DNA of 64,000 nucleotides from Haliscomenobacter sp040401995 (GCA_040401995.1 JBBANM010000003.1:62001-126000), one strand, 5' to 3'. Shown: positions 25,401 through 33,346, counted from the first letter of the stretch. Notes: a model not told the origin generated them from the letters alone. Program-made: numbers and translations.

Positions 25401-26261
25401 ATTGTCGGCATCGCTGATGACGAACTCGTATTCGCCGGCAGAGTTAGGTTTGATGGGGCCCAACACCGGAAATGGCGCGGTATATTTGTAAGGGCCAAAA
25501 GTTTGGTTGCCTACGGTGATATAGTAACCGTTTTTGCCTGGGTTTACAATTTGGAATCCAAAATCGGCAAGAAAACTGCCATCAGTATTACAAGGTCGAG
25601 GGGCTATTTTAAATCCGTTGAAACTGCATTTACTGCCATCGGTGGAATCATCGCCCTCGATGCAGAAATTATCAAGCGCCAGTTCTTGTCCACCAATGGT
25701 AAGAGAGGTGATGTTCCCTTCCAAACACAAATAACCGGATAAAAAACCCGTTTTAACGGTGGTGTCGCGCGTTACAGTTGCCTTTACGCCTTTTGCAATT
25801 TCCAGACCATTTAATTCTGAAAAGCTTTTGATCACTTTGATGGGTTCGCCATTGATGGCAATGTTTTCAACGCCGCCGCCATCGTAAAAAGATAGGCAGA
25901 TGCGTTTTACTTTTTTCTCGGTATAATTGGGAAAAGTCAGCAATAGGTTGATGTTGCTGACAAAAGCGACCCGCTTGGAGCCTAGTTTAAATGCGCCGTT
26001 AAAGACTTCGGAAACAGGAACAAAATTGACGTTTCCAAATTGAACGCTGTCTATTGTTGTTGTTTTGAATGCTGCAAGTTGGAAGGAGGTACCAAACTGG
26101 GTAAACACAGTAGCGCCCGGTTTAAGCTTGGTTTCTGCCCCAAACACCTTGTCTTTTGGCAAGGTATCCAAGGTAATGCAGGGCTTTTGCGCAGCCAAAA
26201 ATCCTGCAGAAAACATAAAAAGAAGGAATAAAAATCGAATCGGTTTGTTAATTGAGTTCAT
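19488..26261 (-). CDS. Giant secreted cysteine-framed repeat protein with dockerin-like, cohesin-like and T9SS domains
   Basis: 2257 residues from ATG at 26261, which gives a signal peptide (IRFLFLLFMFSAGFLAAQ); an upstream start at 26312 would spoil it. Order: module A (about 28-205); eight modules of about 95 residues in four a/b pairs (207-983), a-type with NGYYVxVxNQTFGPYKY and PVLGPIK, b-type with DTFKxxIDGK and a CxxxxxxCC; a second module A (about 990-1160, sharing IAINGxxI, FxxFDG, IGGEEL and VDNFC); eight more modules (1162-1914); two EF-hand loops DANADRIANHID and DCNGDGVIDQTD (dockerin-like, about 1920-2010); a cohesin-like sheet (about 2019-2165); and a type A T9SS sorting domain (VYPNPVDDVL...). 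Each module is framed by cysteines. Probably a cell-surface adhesin or scaffold. No enzyme domain is visible. Confidence 0.9.
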   Translation of the reverse strand: MNSINKPIRFLFLLFMFSAGFLAAQKPCITLDTLPKDKVFGAETKLKPGATVFTQFGTSFQLAAFKTTTIDSVQFGNVNFVPVSEVFNGAFKLGSKRVAFVSNINLLLTFPNYTEKKVKRICLSFYDGGGVENIAINGEPIKVIKSFSELNGLEIAKGVKATVTRDTTVKTGFLSGYLCLEGNITSLTIGGQELALDNFCIEGDDSTDGSKCSFNGFKIAPRPCNTDGSFLADFGFQIVNPGKNGYYITVGNQTFGPYKYTAPFPVLGPIKPNSAGEYEFVISDADNKDCNEDFKLSGWKCNPINTCILSGTKAEIVFCQKDSSSYLTITLPPTVTPTLLLDTFKISVDGKTVGIFGLRLLAGKILLPRKLYPNNKSVLVICSTKNPNCCFDATIEISNSKDCSKPEDCSFKNLGAERRPCGADGTFLIDFKFEKSGSNGAGYTVTVNDQVFGPYRYSTFPVLGPVKGNSAGQYLITVRDIDNKNCAIDKRFTDWTCLPAPCWLSSLKPYAVYCAKDSSSYLEITSPIVFVAPVLDTFKVSIDGKFFAYLNYTQLLSKIYLPKKNYTGGQLRLVVCSTKTPTCCFESEVKLVVNKDCSAPSDCNLKNLVLAPRPCTPNGVFYLDLKFEHSSITGKNGYYVLVDNQTFGPFKYKDNFPVIGPIKANATGDYLVSVRDADDKNCATDKRITGWKCNPLPCLLTGIKAEINVCGKDSSSVLEVNLVDLTPGVIVADTFKVVINGKLIGYFNYKQLQEDIKLPKLANLGKLAKIAICAARAVNCCWEAAIEVNYDPSCNGEEEHHCSIRNLVAKPTECGPEGKFFIKLDFEAEKTSKKGYQVLVNGAKFGPYPYVSPIALVGPIKADSVGNYTVEVIDLDSTGCRDTAYIENFRCKSCPAIKLSATYTLCRKDGRPTLYFNASTDIDLDSPFLLQVNGETIGEFHLNEDHTFVLPKVYEAAKLRIKICIPHFPNCCAEIDAFPSKRPCIEDHETCLEFEDLPIGQEYSAKTGFKPGAKIFTEDDVIAYIDELKGAKAFGKISVARKVDPAMFPQAKGQSLYVNNATLRLDFSKIKGSVKQLCFDFFDGSLIRNIAINGKMIGPFKKLSDLKIDSLFKGFTIYFTPSKDPNYFLENGTLCIKGDIKSFAIGGEELLVDNFCFTSIDTIKQCDLGLKVKTVDCVPGSSKYYAQINVTNNGLAKSYSVKAPDGKTYGPYAFDKPSPVIGPFVLASTSARQVFVAYDTNNPSCADTFLVQKLDCPVDTCVLTGIKAVVKSCAPNGGYNIVVNVAHTPLPSSIAVFYLSIDGKTYGPYKFASLPLLLENIPVSSKDTLFEVAAFLRLANVNCRVNVKVKRPVCPPACNISDLKVVDVKCDDNGKTYSMTVSMKTTGTDSVFYLKTGEGFEYKFRSKDLPVRISGITIPKSGVLDYILVCSTTSNDCCAKWQYEVPCATPACILKAIKAQAKDCNPKGNYNVLVNLDYIPTPSGPKEFYIYIEGKVYGPYKFANLPVLVENVVSVSKDTLVEIAAFIDGNSKACRVLTKLAKPNCTPACNISDFKVSDVECVSTSKYNMTLNLKAVNTDSILLLKTSAGGEYKIRVKSLPIRLTGIPTPKNGNVDYFTICSANSKDCCAEWKYELPCQPVNCNIGPIKVEQTCLPNGTYYLTLNFDHKNTSSTFQVSFNGQTVGEYAYSKLPIRLGPLTRTGTAEIKVEDKVNKCEAALKTELKICETSCSIKELVAKALPCNNGLFYIETTVRSTPADSIKTYVIYADGQIYGPFKYSKAVQQIGPFKGNGFTIYDVLAIDISNPTCFGYAKVGPVYCDAPCTIGKLNVQLLKCVTDSTRRVLLDFSYLGANNRTFTVSINNKPVGTYPLSKLPLEETFKFPGSASQDKYKITVCVNDQKECCLSGEFSLPCKQGLNTDVWPGDANADRIANHIDLIHIGVAFGFKGAKRSAPAGAANAMVDWAAKTADDWALSFPNGLNFKHADCNGDGVIDQTDIDILRKNYGYTHGTLLRPDTLPYTTLDPDIRLELPTVGKVPQGAKIDIPIILGSEVKRVKNIYGLAFAIKVDPKLINLSNVEVVVPTSWLGEPKVNMESIYKIYPKEGIIEMALTRIDQNEVSGYGPIAYLRIIKDDIVGRQASVMQVTDPRGIQMDGNELPLGTSRLLIEAAPSIPVPVDEQFSPVVQVYPNPVDDVLRVATTLSTPISQLQVFGIDGKVFLAPVNNSTEINVGALASGVYILRIQSGSAIFHQRFIKK

Positions 26262-26449
26262 GGTTTTTAATTTAGATAGCCTCATAACTCTTTGGTTGAT
26301 ACAAAAGTCCAACTAAATCCTAATGTAAAAAAAAACTATTTAAGGGGTTTTTTGGCAAAAAAAACGGTAATTCACAGCTCATAATCACAATAAAACGCTA
26401 TAATACAAGGTTTTATTTTTATTCTAAATTATGTCAAAATTGATTTTTT

Positions 26450-27922
26450 GTGCAGAGTAACAAACTGATCAAGAACCTAGAAAATTTGTCCAAAAAAGAA
26501 ATGACTCGATTTCGCGAGTTTATTTCTTCTCCGTACCACAACAAACACCAGGAAGTTCAACTTTTAGTGGAGTACCTGTCACAAATTTATCCGCGTTTTG
26601 ACGAAAAACACTGCAAAAAGGAACTACTTTATCGTCGGGTCTTTGCCGAAGGTTCCTTTAGCGAAAAACGCTTGGCACCAATCCTTACTTATGCCCAACG
26701 TTTGCTGGAGGAATTTTGGGCCATCGAACAATTTCGGGAAAACAAACGGCAACAAAGTCAAAATTTGCTGGAAAAACTGCGTGGGCAAAGCCATTATCCA
26801 GCCTACGAAAAAACAATGGAGGAAAGCATTGACACCAGCGAAAAACAAGCGTTGCGTGACAGCAACTACTACCTCTGGCGCTACCAACTTGCCAGCGAAT
26901 TTGAAGATTATTACAGTCAAATTGACAACCACGATAACTACGATAACTTCCGCGACAAACAGTCGTATCTAGATTATTTTTACTTGGCGGAAAAATTGCG
27001 CGATGCCTGCGACATGCACGTACAAGGTAAGCTGCTCAAAGTAGATTTCACCCCCCGTTTATTAGAAGACATTCAAAAAGAGATTGCCCAGAATCTCAGC
27101 GCCTATCAAAACATTCCGCCCGTTATCGTCTATTACCAGGTTTATTTGATGCTGGGTCAAGAACAGCCCGATCATTATCAAGAGGCGCTTGCTACGCTCC
27201 GTAAATGGGAAAAAGCACTGAGCCGCGAGGAACTCATTATTCTATACAATTATTTCATGAACTATTGTATTGCCAAAATCAACCAAGGCAACCAACATTT
27301 TTTCAACGAAATTTTTGAATTGTACCGCTTTCAATTGGATCAAGGTTTACTGCTCAAGGAAGATGTTTTATCGGAATGGGATTACAAAAACATCGTCACC
27401 ACCGGGATCCGCCTAGAACAAATGGATTGGGTACGCGATTTTATTGAAAAATACAAAGGGTATTTGCCCTCCGATGTACAGGAAAATGCCTACCAATTCA
27501 ACCTGGCTACCTACTATTATGCGGTCAAAAATTACGATGAAGTACTCAACCTCCTTATCAGAGTTGAATACAGCGACCGCCGCTATAACTGGGGCGCCAA
27601 AACCTTGCTGTTGCGCACTTACTACGAGCTCAATGAATACGAGACCCTTTTTTCGCTCACTGAATCCTTCCGTCAATACTTGCTGCGCAACAAACTAATG
27701 GCCGACATCCGCCGTCAAGGGTATTACAATCTATTCAAGTTGACCCGCCGCGCAGCTCATCTCCGACAACGCTTGGAGTATCTTACGCCCGAACGCGCGC
27801 AACAGGAATTGGAAAAAATCAAAAAATCGATGCACAAAGGGGGTACCATCTTTAATCGAAGTTGGCTGGAGGAAAAAATTGAAGCCCTGGATCAATTGGT
27901 CGGTTCCATGAAAGCGTACTAG
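26450..27922 (+). CDS. Unknown helical-repeat protein, Saprospiria type
   Basis: 490 residues from a GTG at 26450; the first in-frame ATG would cut off 17 conserved-looking residues (QSNKLIKNLENLSKKEM). No signal peptide and no membrane segment. The chain is almost all alpha-helical with many aromatic and charged residues, pairs of helices such as QENAYQFNLATYYYAVKNYD and RTYYELNEYETLFSLTESFR, which look like degenerate TPR repeats from about 200 on. I recall similar proteins beginning with SPYHNKHQEV in Saprospiria, without function. It stands alone after a 188-base gap and 76 bases before the FrnE-like gene. Confidence 0.7.
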   Translation: MQSNKLIKNLENLSKKEMTRFREFISSPYHNKHQEVQLLVEYLSQIYPRFDEKHCKKELLYRRVFAEGSFSEKRLAPILTYAQRLLEEFWAIEQFRENKRQQSQNLLEKLRGQSHYPAYEKTMEESIDTSEKQALRDSNYYLWRYQLASEFEDYYSQIDNHDNYDNFRDKQSYLDYFYLAEKLRDACDMHVQGKLLKVDFTPRLLEDIQKEIAQNLSAYQNIPPVIVYYQVYLMLGQEQPDHYQEALATLRKWEKALSREELIILYNYFMNYCIAKINQGNQHFFNEIFELYRFQLDQGLLLKEDVLSEWDYKNIVTTGIRLEQMDWVRDFIEKYKGYLPSDVQENAYQFNLATYYYAVKNYDEVLNLLIRVEYSDRRYNWGAKTLLLRTYYELNEYETLFSLTESFRQYLLRNKLMADIRRQGYYNLFKLTRRAAHLRQRLEYLTPERAQQELEKIKKSMHKGGTIFNRSWLEEKIEALDQLVGSMKAY

Positions 27923-27998
27923 GCTACGATAATTTTTGCGGAACAAAAAAACAAATACGAACGCCGAGGGGTTTATAGTGCAAAATCTCTGCAGGCTC

Positions 27999-28622
27999 AT
28001 GAAAATGCTCTATTTCTACGATGCCCTTTGCGGCTGGTGTTACGGATTCAGTCCGGTGATGCAAAAAACAGCTGAAGTATACCGCGATCGGTTTGATTTT
28101 CAAGTTATTTCGGGTGGTATGATCAGTGGTTCGCGCATTGGCCCCATTGGTACGGTAGCTCCCTATATTAAAACTGCTTACAAAGATGTGGAAAATGCCA
28201 GCGGAGTGGTGTTTGGCCAAGCATTTTTGGAAGGTATTTTAGACGAAGGAAGCGCAGTTTTTACCAGCATTCCGGCGGCAATTGCTATGGCGGTGTTTCG
28301 GGAACATTTACCCAATCAAACCGTCGCTTTCGCCAGTGCTTTGCAAAAAGCTGTTTACGCTGACGGCATCCAGCCTGCTGATTTTTCAGCTTACGCGCCT
28401 TATGCCGCCGCTTTTGGCATCGATCCAGCAGTGTTTGAAAACCAAATGCAAGAACCGCGTTTTCTGGAGTCGGCTCAAGCAGATTTTGCTTTATCCGCCG
28501 ATTTTGGCATCGCTGGGTTCCCAACTGTAATTCTCGAAAAAGAAGATAAGTACTACCTCCTGGCGCGCGGTTTTATGCCCTGGGAGCGTTTTTCCGCCAT
28601 TATTGAGCAAGTTTTGGCATAA
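27999..28622 (+). CDS. DsbA/FrnE-like thiol oxidoreductase
   Basis: 207 residues from ATG at 27999 (a second ATG is at 28005; the TTG at 27936 would add a poor tail). The start MKMLYFYDALCGWCYGFSP has the thioredoxin-fold CxxC as CGWC (Cys11, Cys14) right at strand 1, and GIAGFPTVILE near 165-175 gives the cis-proline. An all-helical insert lies between. No signal peptide, so it works in the cytoplasm, like other FrnE-type DsbA relatives, which act on thiols or isomerise disulfides. Substrate unknown. Confidence 0.82.
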   Translation: MKMLYFYDALCGWCYGFSPVMQKTAEVYRDRFDFQVISGGMISGSRIGPIGTVAPYIKTAYKDVENASGVVFGQAFLEGILDEGSAVFTSIPAAIAMAVFREHLPNQTVAFASALQKAVYADGIQPADFSAYAPYAAAFGIDPAVFENQMQEPRFLESAQADFALSADFGIAGFPTVILEKEDKYYLLARGFMPWERFSAIIEQVLA

Positions 28623-28639
28623 GAAGCATGTTCAAACAA

Positions 28640-28675
28640 CAGCGGCTGTCTTACTTTGATGTAAAACAGCCGCTG
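28640..28675. terminator. Bidirectional terminator between FrnE-like gene and ilvN
   Basis: CAGCGGCTGT (28640-28649) pairs perfectly with ACAGCCGCTG (28666-28675). It sits between two convergent genes. T-runs are short, so strength is uncertain. Confidence 0.55.
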
Positions 28676-28699
28676 CATTCTAAAATCCTGCAATTATGC

Positions 28700-29245
28700 T
28701 TAGTCCAGAGACTGTGCTTCCAACTCCAGCGATTCCAGGTATTTGTTGAGCCTTTCCATTGGCCGCGTAATCGCTATTCTTCCTGAACGCACGAATTCGT
28801 AAATTCCCATTTCCCGCAGTTCATTCAACAGGCTTTCCGTTTCGTCTGGGTGACCCGTTTTTTCAATTACAATGTACTCGGGCTCGATTTCCAAAATCCG
28901 CGCATTGTGTTTGCGCACCAGCTTTTCCATTTTGTGCCCTTGCATAAAATGTTGCGCCGGAACTTTGTACAAAGCGATCTCTTGATGCACAATCTCGTCG
29001 GTTTCATAGTAGAAAGCTTTGAGGATATCTACTTGCTTTTCCAACTGTGCGGTCAATTTTTCCACCATCGCCTGGGTTACGTTAACCACAATGGTAAACC
29101 GGTGGATATCGGGCATGGATGACTTAGAAACCGTTAGGCTTTCAATATTGATGTGCCGACGGGCAAAAATAGAGACCACCCTTCCCATCAACCCAGTAAG
29201 GTTTTCGGTAAAAACAGTCAGCGTATATTCTTTTACTTCACTCAT
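28700..29245 (-). CDS. ilvN: Acetolactate synthase small (regulatory) subunit
   Basis: 181 residues. An N-terminal ACT domain (YTLTVFTENLTGLMGRVVSIFARRHINIESL) and a C-terminal second ACT-like half (ARILEIEPEYIVIEKTGH). It binds the large subunit, raises its activity and gives valine feedback inhibition. Start is 15 bases after the ilvB stop, so both subunits are made from one message. Length fits the family (about 160-180). Also called ilvH. Confidence 0.93.
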   Translation of the reverse strand: MSEVKEYTLTVFTENLTGLMGRVVSIFARRHINIESLTVSKSSMPDIHRFTIVVNVTQAMVEKLTAQLEKQVDILKAFYYETDEIVHQEIALYKVPAQHFMQGHKMEKLVRKHNARILEIEPEYIVIEKTGHPDETESLLNELREMGIYEFVRSGRIAITRPMERLNKYLESLELEAQSLD

Positions 29246-29260
29246 GGCTACTCATTTAGA

Positions 29261-31006
29261 TTATTCCAAAACAATCTGATCCACACTTGCACCCGAAGGA
29301 ACCATTGGAAAGACGTTGTCCTCTTTTTCCACGCGAACGTGCAACAAATAAGGTCCATCGTGAGCCAACATCTCGGCAATTGCCCCTTTCAGTTCTTCAG
29401 GTTTATCAATTCGGCGACCAGCTACGCCAAATCCTTCCGCGATTTTGACAAAGTTGGGGTTCTTCAATTCCACCACCGAGTAGCGCCGATCGAAAAACAA
29501 CTGTTGCCACTGGCGCACCATGCCTAAGAACTCATTGTCCAATAACACGATTTTTACGCCTACGTTCCACTGCGCACACATGCCCAATTCTTGGATCGTC
29601 ATTTGAAAACCGCCGTCGCCGATGAAAGCAACTACTTGTTTCTCTGGGCGAGCTAATTTAGCGCCAAATGCCGCTGGCAAACCATACCCCATCGTACCCG
29701 CGCCGCCAGAAGAAACCCACTGATTGGTATCGCGGTAGTTGTAGTAACGCGCAGCAATCATTTGGTGCTGACCCACGTCGGTAGCAACAATTGCTTGGCC
29801 ATCCGTTTGATCAGATACCTCTTTCACTGCCATACCCATACGGATCTCGTTGTTGTCCGAGGGGCGCATATCGCGCTGGATGACTTTATCGTACTCGATT
29901 TGTTTGCACACTGCAAACTCGGCCAACCACGTAGGATAAGTCTTTTCCTGCACCATCGGGAGCAGTTTATCCAACGCTACTTTGGCATCTGATAAAATCG
30001 GCACGTGAGCGTGTACATTTTTATTGATTTCCGAAGGATCTACTTCAATGTGGATCACTTTGGCCTGTTTGGCATAGCGAGATAGATTGCCTGTTACCCG
30101 GTCGTCAAAACGCATGCCAACGGCGATCAATACATCGCATTCGTTTTGCTTGATGTTGGGGCCATAGTTACCGTGCATACCCAGCATACCCATATGCAGT
30201 GGGTGATCTGAAGGCAAGGAAGACAACCCATGTATGGTGCAACCCACCGGAATACCCGTTTTTTCAACAAAAGCCTTGAACACCTCTTGCGCATGTGCGA
30301 TCTGGATGCCATGACCCGCCAAAATGAAAGGTTTTTTGGCACTATTGATCAACGCAGCCGCATCCTTGAGCATTTCTGGATCTGGCTTGTGATTGGGTTG
30401 GTAGCTCCGCAACACCGGTCGTGCCGGGTATTCAAACTCCATCATTTCCTGTTGCGCATCCTTGGTGATGTCGACCAAAACTGGGCCTGGTCTCCCCGAA
30501 TTGGCAACATAAAATGCCTTAGCCATGGCCGCTGGAATATCTTTGGCTTTGGAAACCTGGATATTCCATTTAGTGACCGGCATCGTGGTATTGATCACAT
30601 CGGTCTCTTGAAAAGCATCGGTCCCCAAGAGGTGGCTGAATACTTGCCCGGTGATGGCGACCAATGGTGTTGAATCCAGCAGCGCATCGGCCAAACCGGT
30701 GACCAAATTCATCGCGCCGGGGCCGGAAGTTGCCATCGCAACACCAGTTCGACGCGTTACCCGCGCATAACCTTCGGCTGCGTGGATGCCGCCTTGTTCA
30801 TGTCGAGGAAGAATGTGGCGAATGCGATCGCTGTAATAGTACAAAGCATCATAAATGGGCATAATTGCCCCGCCCGGATACCCAAAAATTGTATCCACCT
30901 TTTCTTCCAACAGACAGCGCAAAACCGCTTCTGCGCCTGATATGATGTCTTTTTTGACCGGAGCCGCCATCTCAGCTACGTTTGATCCCGCTTGATTACT
31001 TTTCAT
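29261..31006 (-). CDS. ilvB: Acetolactate synthase large subunit
   Basis: 581 residues from ATG at 31006; the frame runs on to a TTG at 31060, but that part lies inside a repeat. TPP enzyme: the Glu of the cofactor site lies in EEKVDTIFGYPGGAIMPIYD, the FAD part in the middle, and the TPP motif GDGGFQMTIQEL...LLDNEFLG near 460-490. It joins two pyruvates to acetolactate, or pyruvate and 2-oxobutyrate, in valine/leucine/isoleucine synthesis. The gene is preceded by a 161-bp palindrome that ends 13 bases before the ATG and separates it from ilvD, so the two halves of the operon may be made in different amounts. Confidence 0.95.
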   Translation of the reverse strand: MKSNQAGSNVAEMAAPVKKDIISGAEAVLRCLLEEKVDTIFGYPGGAIMPIYDALYYYSDRIRHILPRHEQGGIHAAEGYARVTRRTGVAMATSGPGAMNLVTGLADALLDSTPLVAITGQVFSHLLGTDAFQETDVINTTMPVTKWNIQVSKAKDIPAAMAKAFYVANSGRPGPVLVDITKDAQQEMMEFEYPARPVLRSYQPNHKPDPEMLKDAAALINSAKKPFILAGHGIQIAHAQEVFKAFVEKTGIPVGCTIHGLSSLPSDHPLHMGMLGMHGNYGPNIKQNECDVLIAVGMRFDDRVTGNLSRYAKQAKVIHIEVDPSEINKNVHAHVPILSDAKVALDKLLPMVQEKTYPTWLAEFAVCKQIEYDKVIQRDMRPSDNNEIRMGMAVKEVSDQTDGQAIVATDVGQHQMIAARYYNYRDTNQWVSSGGAGTMGYGLPAAFGAKLARPEKQVVAFIGDGGFQMTIQELGMCAQWNVGVKIVLLDNEFLGMVRQWQQLFFDRRYSVVELKNPNFVKIAEGFGVAGRRIDKPEELKGAIAEMLAHDGPYLLHVRVEKEDNVFPMVPSGASVDQIVLE

Positions 31007-31019
31007 AAGACCGTGGTTT

Positions 31020-31180
31020 AGAGCTTGTTCAAATTTTGGATTCTGGGCTCCATTAGGCAAATTTTATCTCATGCTTCGTTAAAATTTTCGCCGTATTTCC
31101 CGCATACGGCTGCAAATTTTGCCTCGCCTGAAATAAAATTTGCTCTCCTTCGCCTCAGATCCAAAATCTGAACAAGCTCT
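31020..31180. repeat. Long palindromic repeat, AGAGCTTGTTC ends, apex GCCGTAT/ATACGGC, inside the ilv operon
   Basis: 161 bp. The ends AGAGCTTGTTCAAATTTTGG and (minus strand) AGAGCTTGTTCAGATTTTGG differ at one position. Inner blocks CAAATTTTAT and AAAATTT also pair across the centre. The midpoint 31100 is exactly the middle of the perfect hairpin GCCGTAT-TTCCCGC-ATACGGC (31090-31110). It starts three bases after the ilvD stop codon and ends 13 bases before the ilvB ATG. Confidence 0.75.
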
Positions 31181-31183
31181 TGA

Positions 31184-32860
31184 TTAAAATTCATCGGTTA
31201 CACAACCTTCACTGGCCGACGAAACTATTTTTGCATATTTGCGCAGAATGCCTTGTTGTACGGAAATCGTAGGGTTTTTCCATCCCTTTCTGCGCTGTTC
31301 AATTTCCTCTAATGAAAGATCTACTTCCAATTTATTGTTCACCGCATCGATGGTAATTTTATCGCCATCCTGTAATAAACCAATCAATCCGCCAGATTGT
31401 GCTTCGGGAGTGATGTGTCCAACTACAAAACCATGCGTGCCGCCTGAAAAACGACCGTCGGTAATCAAAGCTACTTTGTCGCCAAGGCCTTCGCCCATGA
31501 TGGCTGCGGTAGGCTTGAGCATTTCGGGCATACCGGGGCCGCCTCTGGGGCCGCAATAGCGAATCACCACTACATCGCCTGCTTTGATTTGCTTGTTCAT
31601 GATGCCGTTGTTGGCTGCATCTTCGCCGTCAAAAACGCGAGCAGTACCGGTGAAAATTTCCCCTTCTTTGCCCGTAATTTTTGCCACCGAACCGCCTTCG
31701 GCCAAGTTGCCGTACAAAATCTGGATATGACCGCTTGGTTTGATCGGATTGGATAAAGGACGGATAACGGTTTGGCCTTCCGTCAAATCAGGTACCTCTG
31801 CCAAGTTTTCCGCCAAAGTTTTTCCAGTTACGGTAATACAATCTCCGTGTAAGTAGCCATTGGCCAATAACACTTTCATTACTCCTTGTACCCCGCCAAC
31901 GTTGTACAAGTCTTCCATCACATATTTACCGCTCGGCTTGAGATCGGCAATAAAAGGCGTTTTATCACTAATGACTTGAAAATCGTCAATCGTCAAAGGA
32001 ACACCTACTGATTTGGCTATCGCAATCATGTGCAACACCGCGTTGGTAGAACCGCCCAATGCCGTAATCACCGTTAGAGCGTTTTCAAATGCCTTACGAG
32101 TGAGGATATCGCGTGGTTTGAGATCCAATTCCAGCAATTTGAGCATGGCCGCGCCTACCCGATGGCATTCTTGGGCTTTTTCGGCACTGTTGGCCGGCAT
32201 CGAAGAGTTGTTGGGTAAGCTCATCCCCATAGCTTCAATAGCCGAAGCCATGGTATTGGCGGTATACATCCCGCCGCAAGCGCCAGGGCCAGGACAAGCG
32301 TTTTGAATCACCCCTTTGTAATCTTCCGGCGTAATGTTGCCCGCAATTTTTTGGCCAAAAGCCTCAAACGCCGAAACGATGTCCAACGCTTTATTAGCAT
32401 AACAACCTGGGCTGATCGTTCCGCCATAAATGATCAAACCTGGGCGGTTCAACCGGCCCAAGGCCATCATCGCGCCGGGCATGTTTTTATCACAACCCAC
32501 TACGGCCACTACCCCATCGTACCATTGGGCGCTGACCACAGTTTCAATCGAATCCGCAATGATGTCGCGCGAAGGCAAGGAAAACCGCATTCCTGAAGTT
32601 CCCATTGACATACCGTCGCTGACACCAATGGTATTAAAAATCAAACCCACCAGGTTCTGCTCTTTAATGCCTTCTTTGGCCCATTGCGCCAACCCATTGA
32701 GGTGCATATTACAGGTGTTTCCTTCCCAACCCGTACTCACGATGCCAACTTGTGGCTTTTTAAGATCTTCTTCGGTAAGCCCGGTACCGTATAACATGGC
32801 CTGGGCAGCAGGTAAGGTGTCGTCTTGCGTAATCCGCTTGCTGAACTTGTTCAATTCCAT
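31184..32860 (-). CDS. ilvD: Dihydroxy-acid dehydratase
   Basis: 558 residues, usual length for the shorter Fe-S type. Three cysteines for the iron-sulfur cluster are seen in GNTCNMHLN (near 50), VVGCDKNMPG (near 118) and CPGPGACGGMYTANTM (near 190). The C-terminus has ITDGRFSGGTHGFVVGHITPEA. It dehydrates dihydroxy-isovalerate and dihydroxy-methylvalerate to the 2-oxo acids. First gene of ilvD-ilvB-ilvN. Its 5' side is a 486-base gap with another palindrome. Confidence 0.95.
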   Translation of the reverse strand: MELNKFSKRITQDDTLPAAQAMLYGTGLTEEDLKKPQVGIVSTGWEGNTCNMHLNGLAQWAKEGIKEQNLVGLIFNTIGVSDGMSMGTSGMRFSLPSRDIIADSIETVVSAQWYDGVVAVVGCDKNMPGAMMALGRLNRPGLIIYGGTISPGCYANKALDIVSAFEAFGQKIAGNITPEDYKGVIQNACPGPGACGGMYTANTMASAIEAMGMSLPNNSSMPANSAEKAQECHRVGAAMLKLLELDLKPRDILTRKAFENALTVITALGGSTNAVLHMIAIAKSVGVPLTIDDFQVISDKTPFIADLKPSGKYVMEDLYNVGGVQGVMKVLLANGYLHGDCITVTGKTLAENLAEVPDLTEGQTVIRPLSNPIKPSGHIQILYGNLAEGGSVAKITGKEGEIFTGTARVFDGEDAANNGIMNKQIKAGDVVVIRYCGPRGGPGMPEMLKPTAAIMGEGLGDKVALITDGRFSGGTHGFVVGHITPEAQSGGLIGLLQDGDKITIDAVNNKLEVDLSLEEIEQRRKGWKNPTISVQQGILRKYAKIVSSASEGCVTDEF

Positions 32861-33117
32861 AGGACTGATGATGCTGTGTGTTTGTTATTTCTATCGTCTG
32901 TAAACATGGACGTTTTGGGCACATCTTTACTTGAAACGATCGATTTATTCAAAGGTAACCGCCATACCGAAGTAAAACGAATTAAAAAATGCGTAGTGTT
33001 ACGATGGGGGAAGAACCCACATATTGAATTAAATTACTGTTTATCAATAACTTAATCCTACTTGAATTACGAACCGGGATTGGGTTTTCTATCGGTTTTT
33101 TGGCCTCCAAGTAAGTT
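32861..33117. other. Upstream region of ilvD, part of a gene-free gap
   Basis: 257 bases. It must hold the ilv promoter on the minus strand, but no good consensus was found. A short frame on the minus strand (MFTDDRNNKHTASSVLWN, overlapping the ilvD start) has only isolated Val and Leu codons and is no convincing attenuation leader. Nothing else is seen. Confidence 0.4.
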
Positions 33118-33281
33118 TAAGGAACGGTTAAACAATAAAGTACCACTTTGGCCTTGCTCTTTCACCGCCACTCTTCCTATCTTTTTCGTTGCAATGCACC
33201 ACATTGCGCCTCAAAAGATAGTCGATTGGCGGCAAAATAACGGCGGCTAAAATGGCACTTTATTATTCACCCGTTCCTAAG
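33118..33281. repeat. Long palindromic repeat, AAGGAACGG ends, apex GCAATG-CACCA-CATTGC
   Basis: About 164 bp. The left end (TTAAGGAACGG, then CAATAAAGTACCA) and the right end read on the minus strand (CTTAGGAACGGG, then TAATAAAGTGCCA) match; inner blocks GCCGCCA, CTATCTTTT and GCAATG pair too. The midpoint falls on the apex hairpin at 33191-33207. It lies in the divergent region between ilvD and the DUF427 gene. The end sequence CCGTTCCTTAA recurs alone at 45429-45439. Confidence 0.68.
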
Positions 33282-33346
33282 AGGGTTTTGAACGAAACAG
33301 ATTATTAATTGTCTTGTTGGTAGATCAATCAAAAATCAATTCGCAT

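Noticed and set aside
32803..32909. Possible leader peptide before ilvD (MFTDDRNNKHTASSVLWN)
   Set aside because: No cluster of Ile, Leu or Val codons and no terminator/antiterminator pair; overlap with ilvD start is chance-like.
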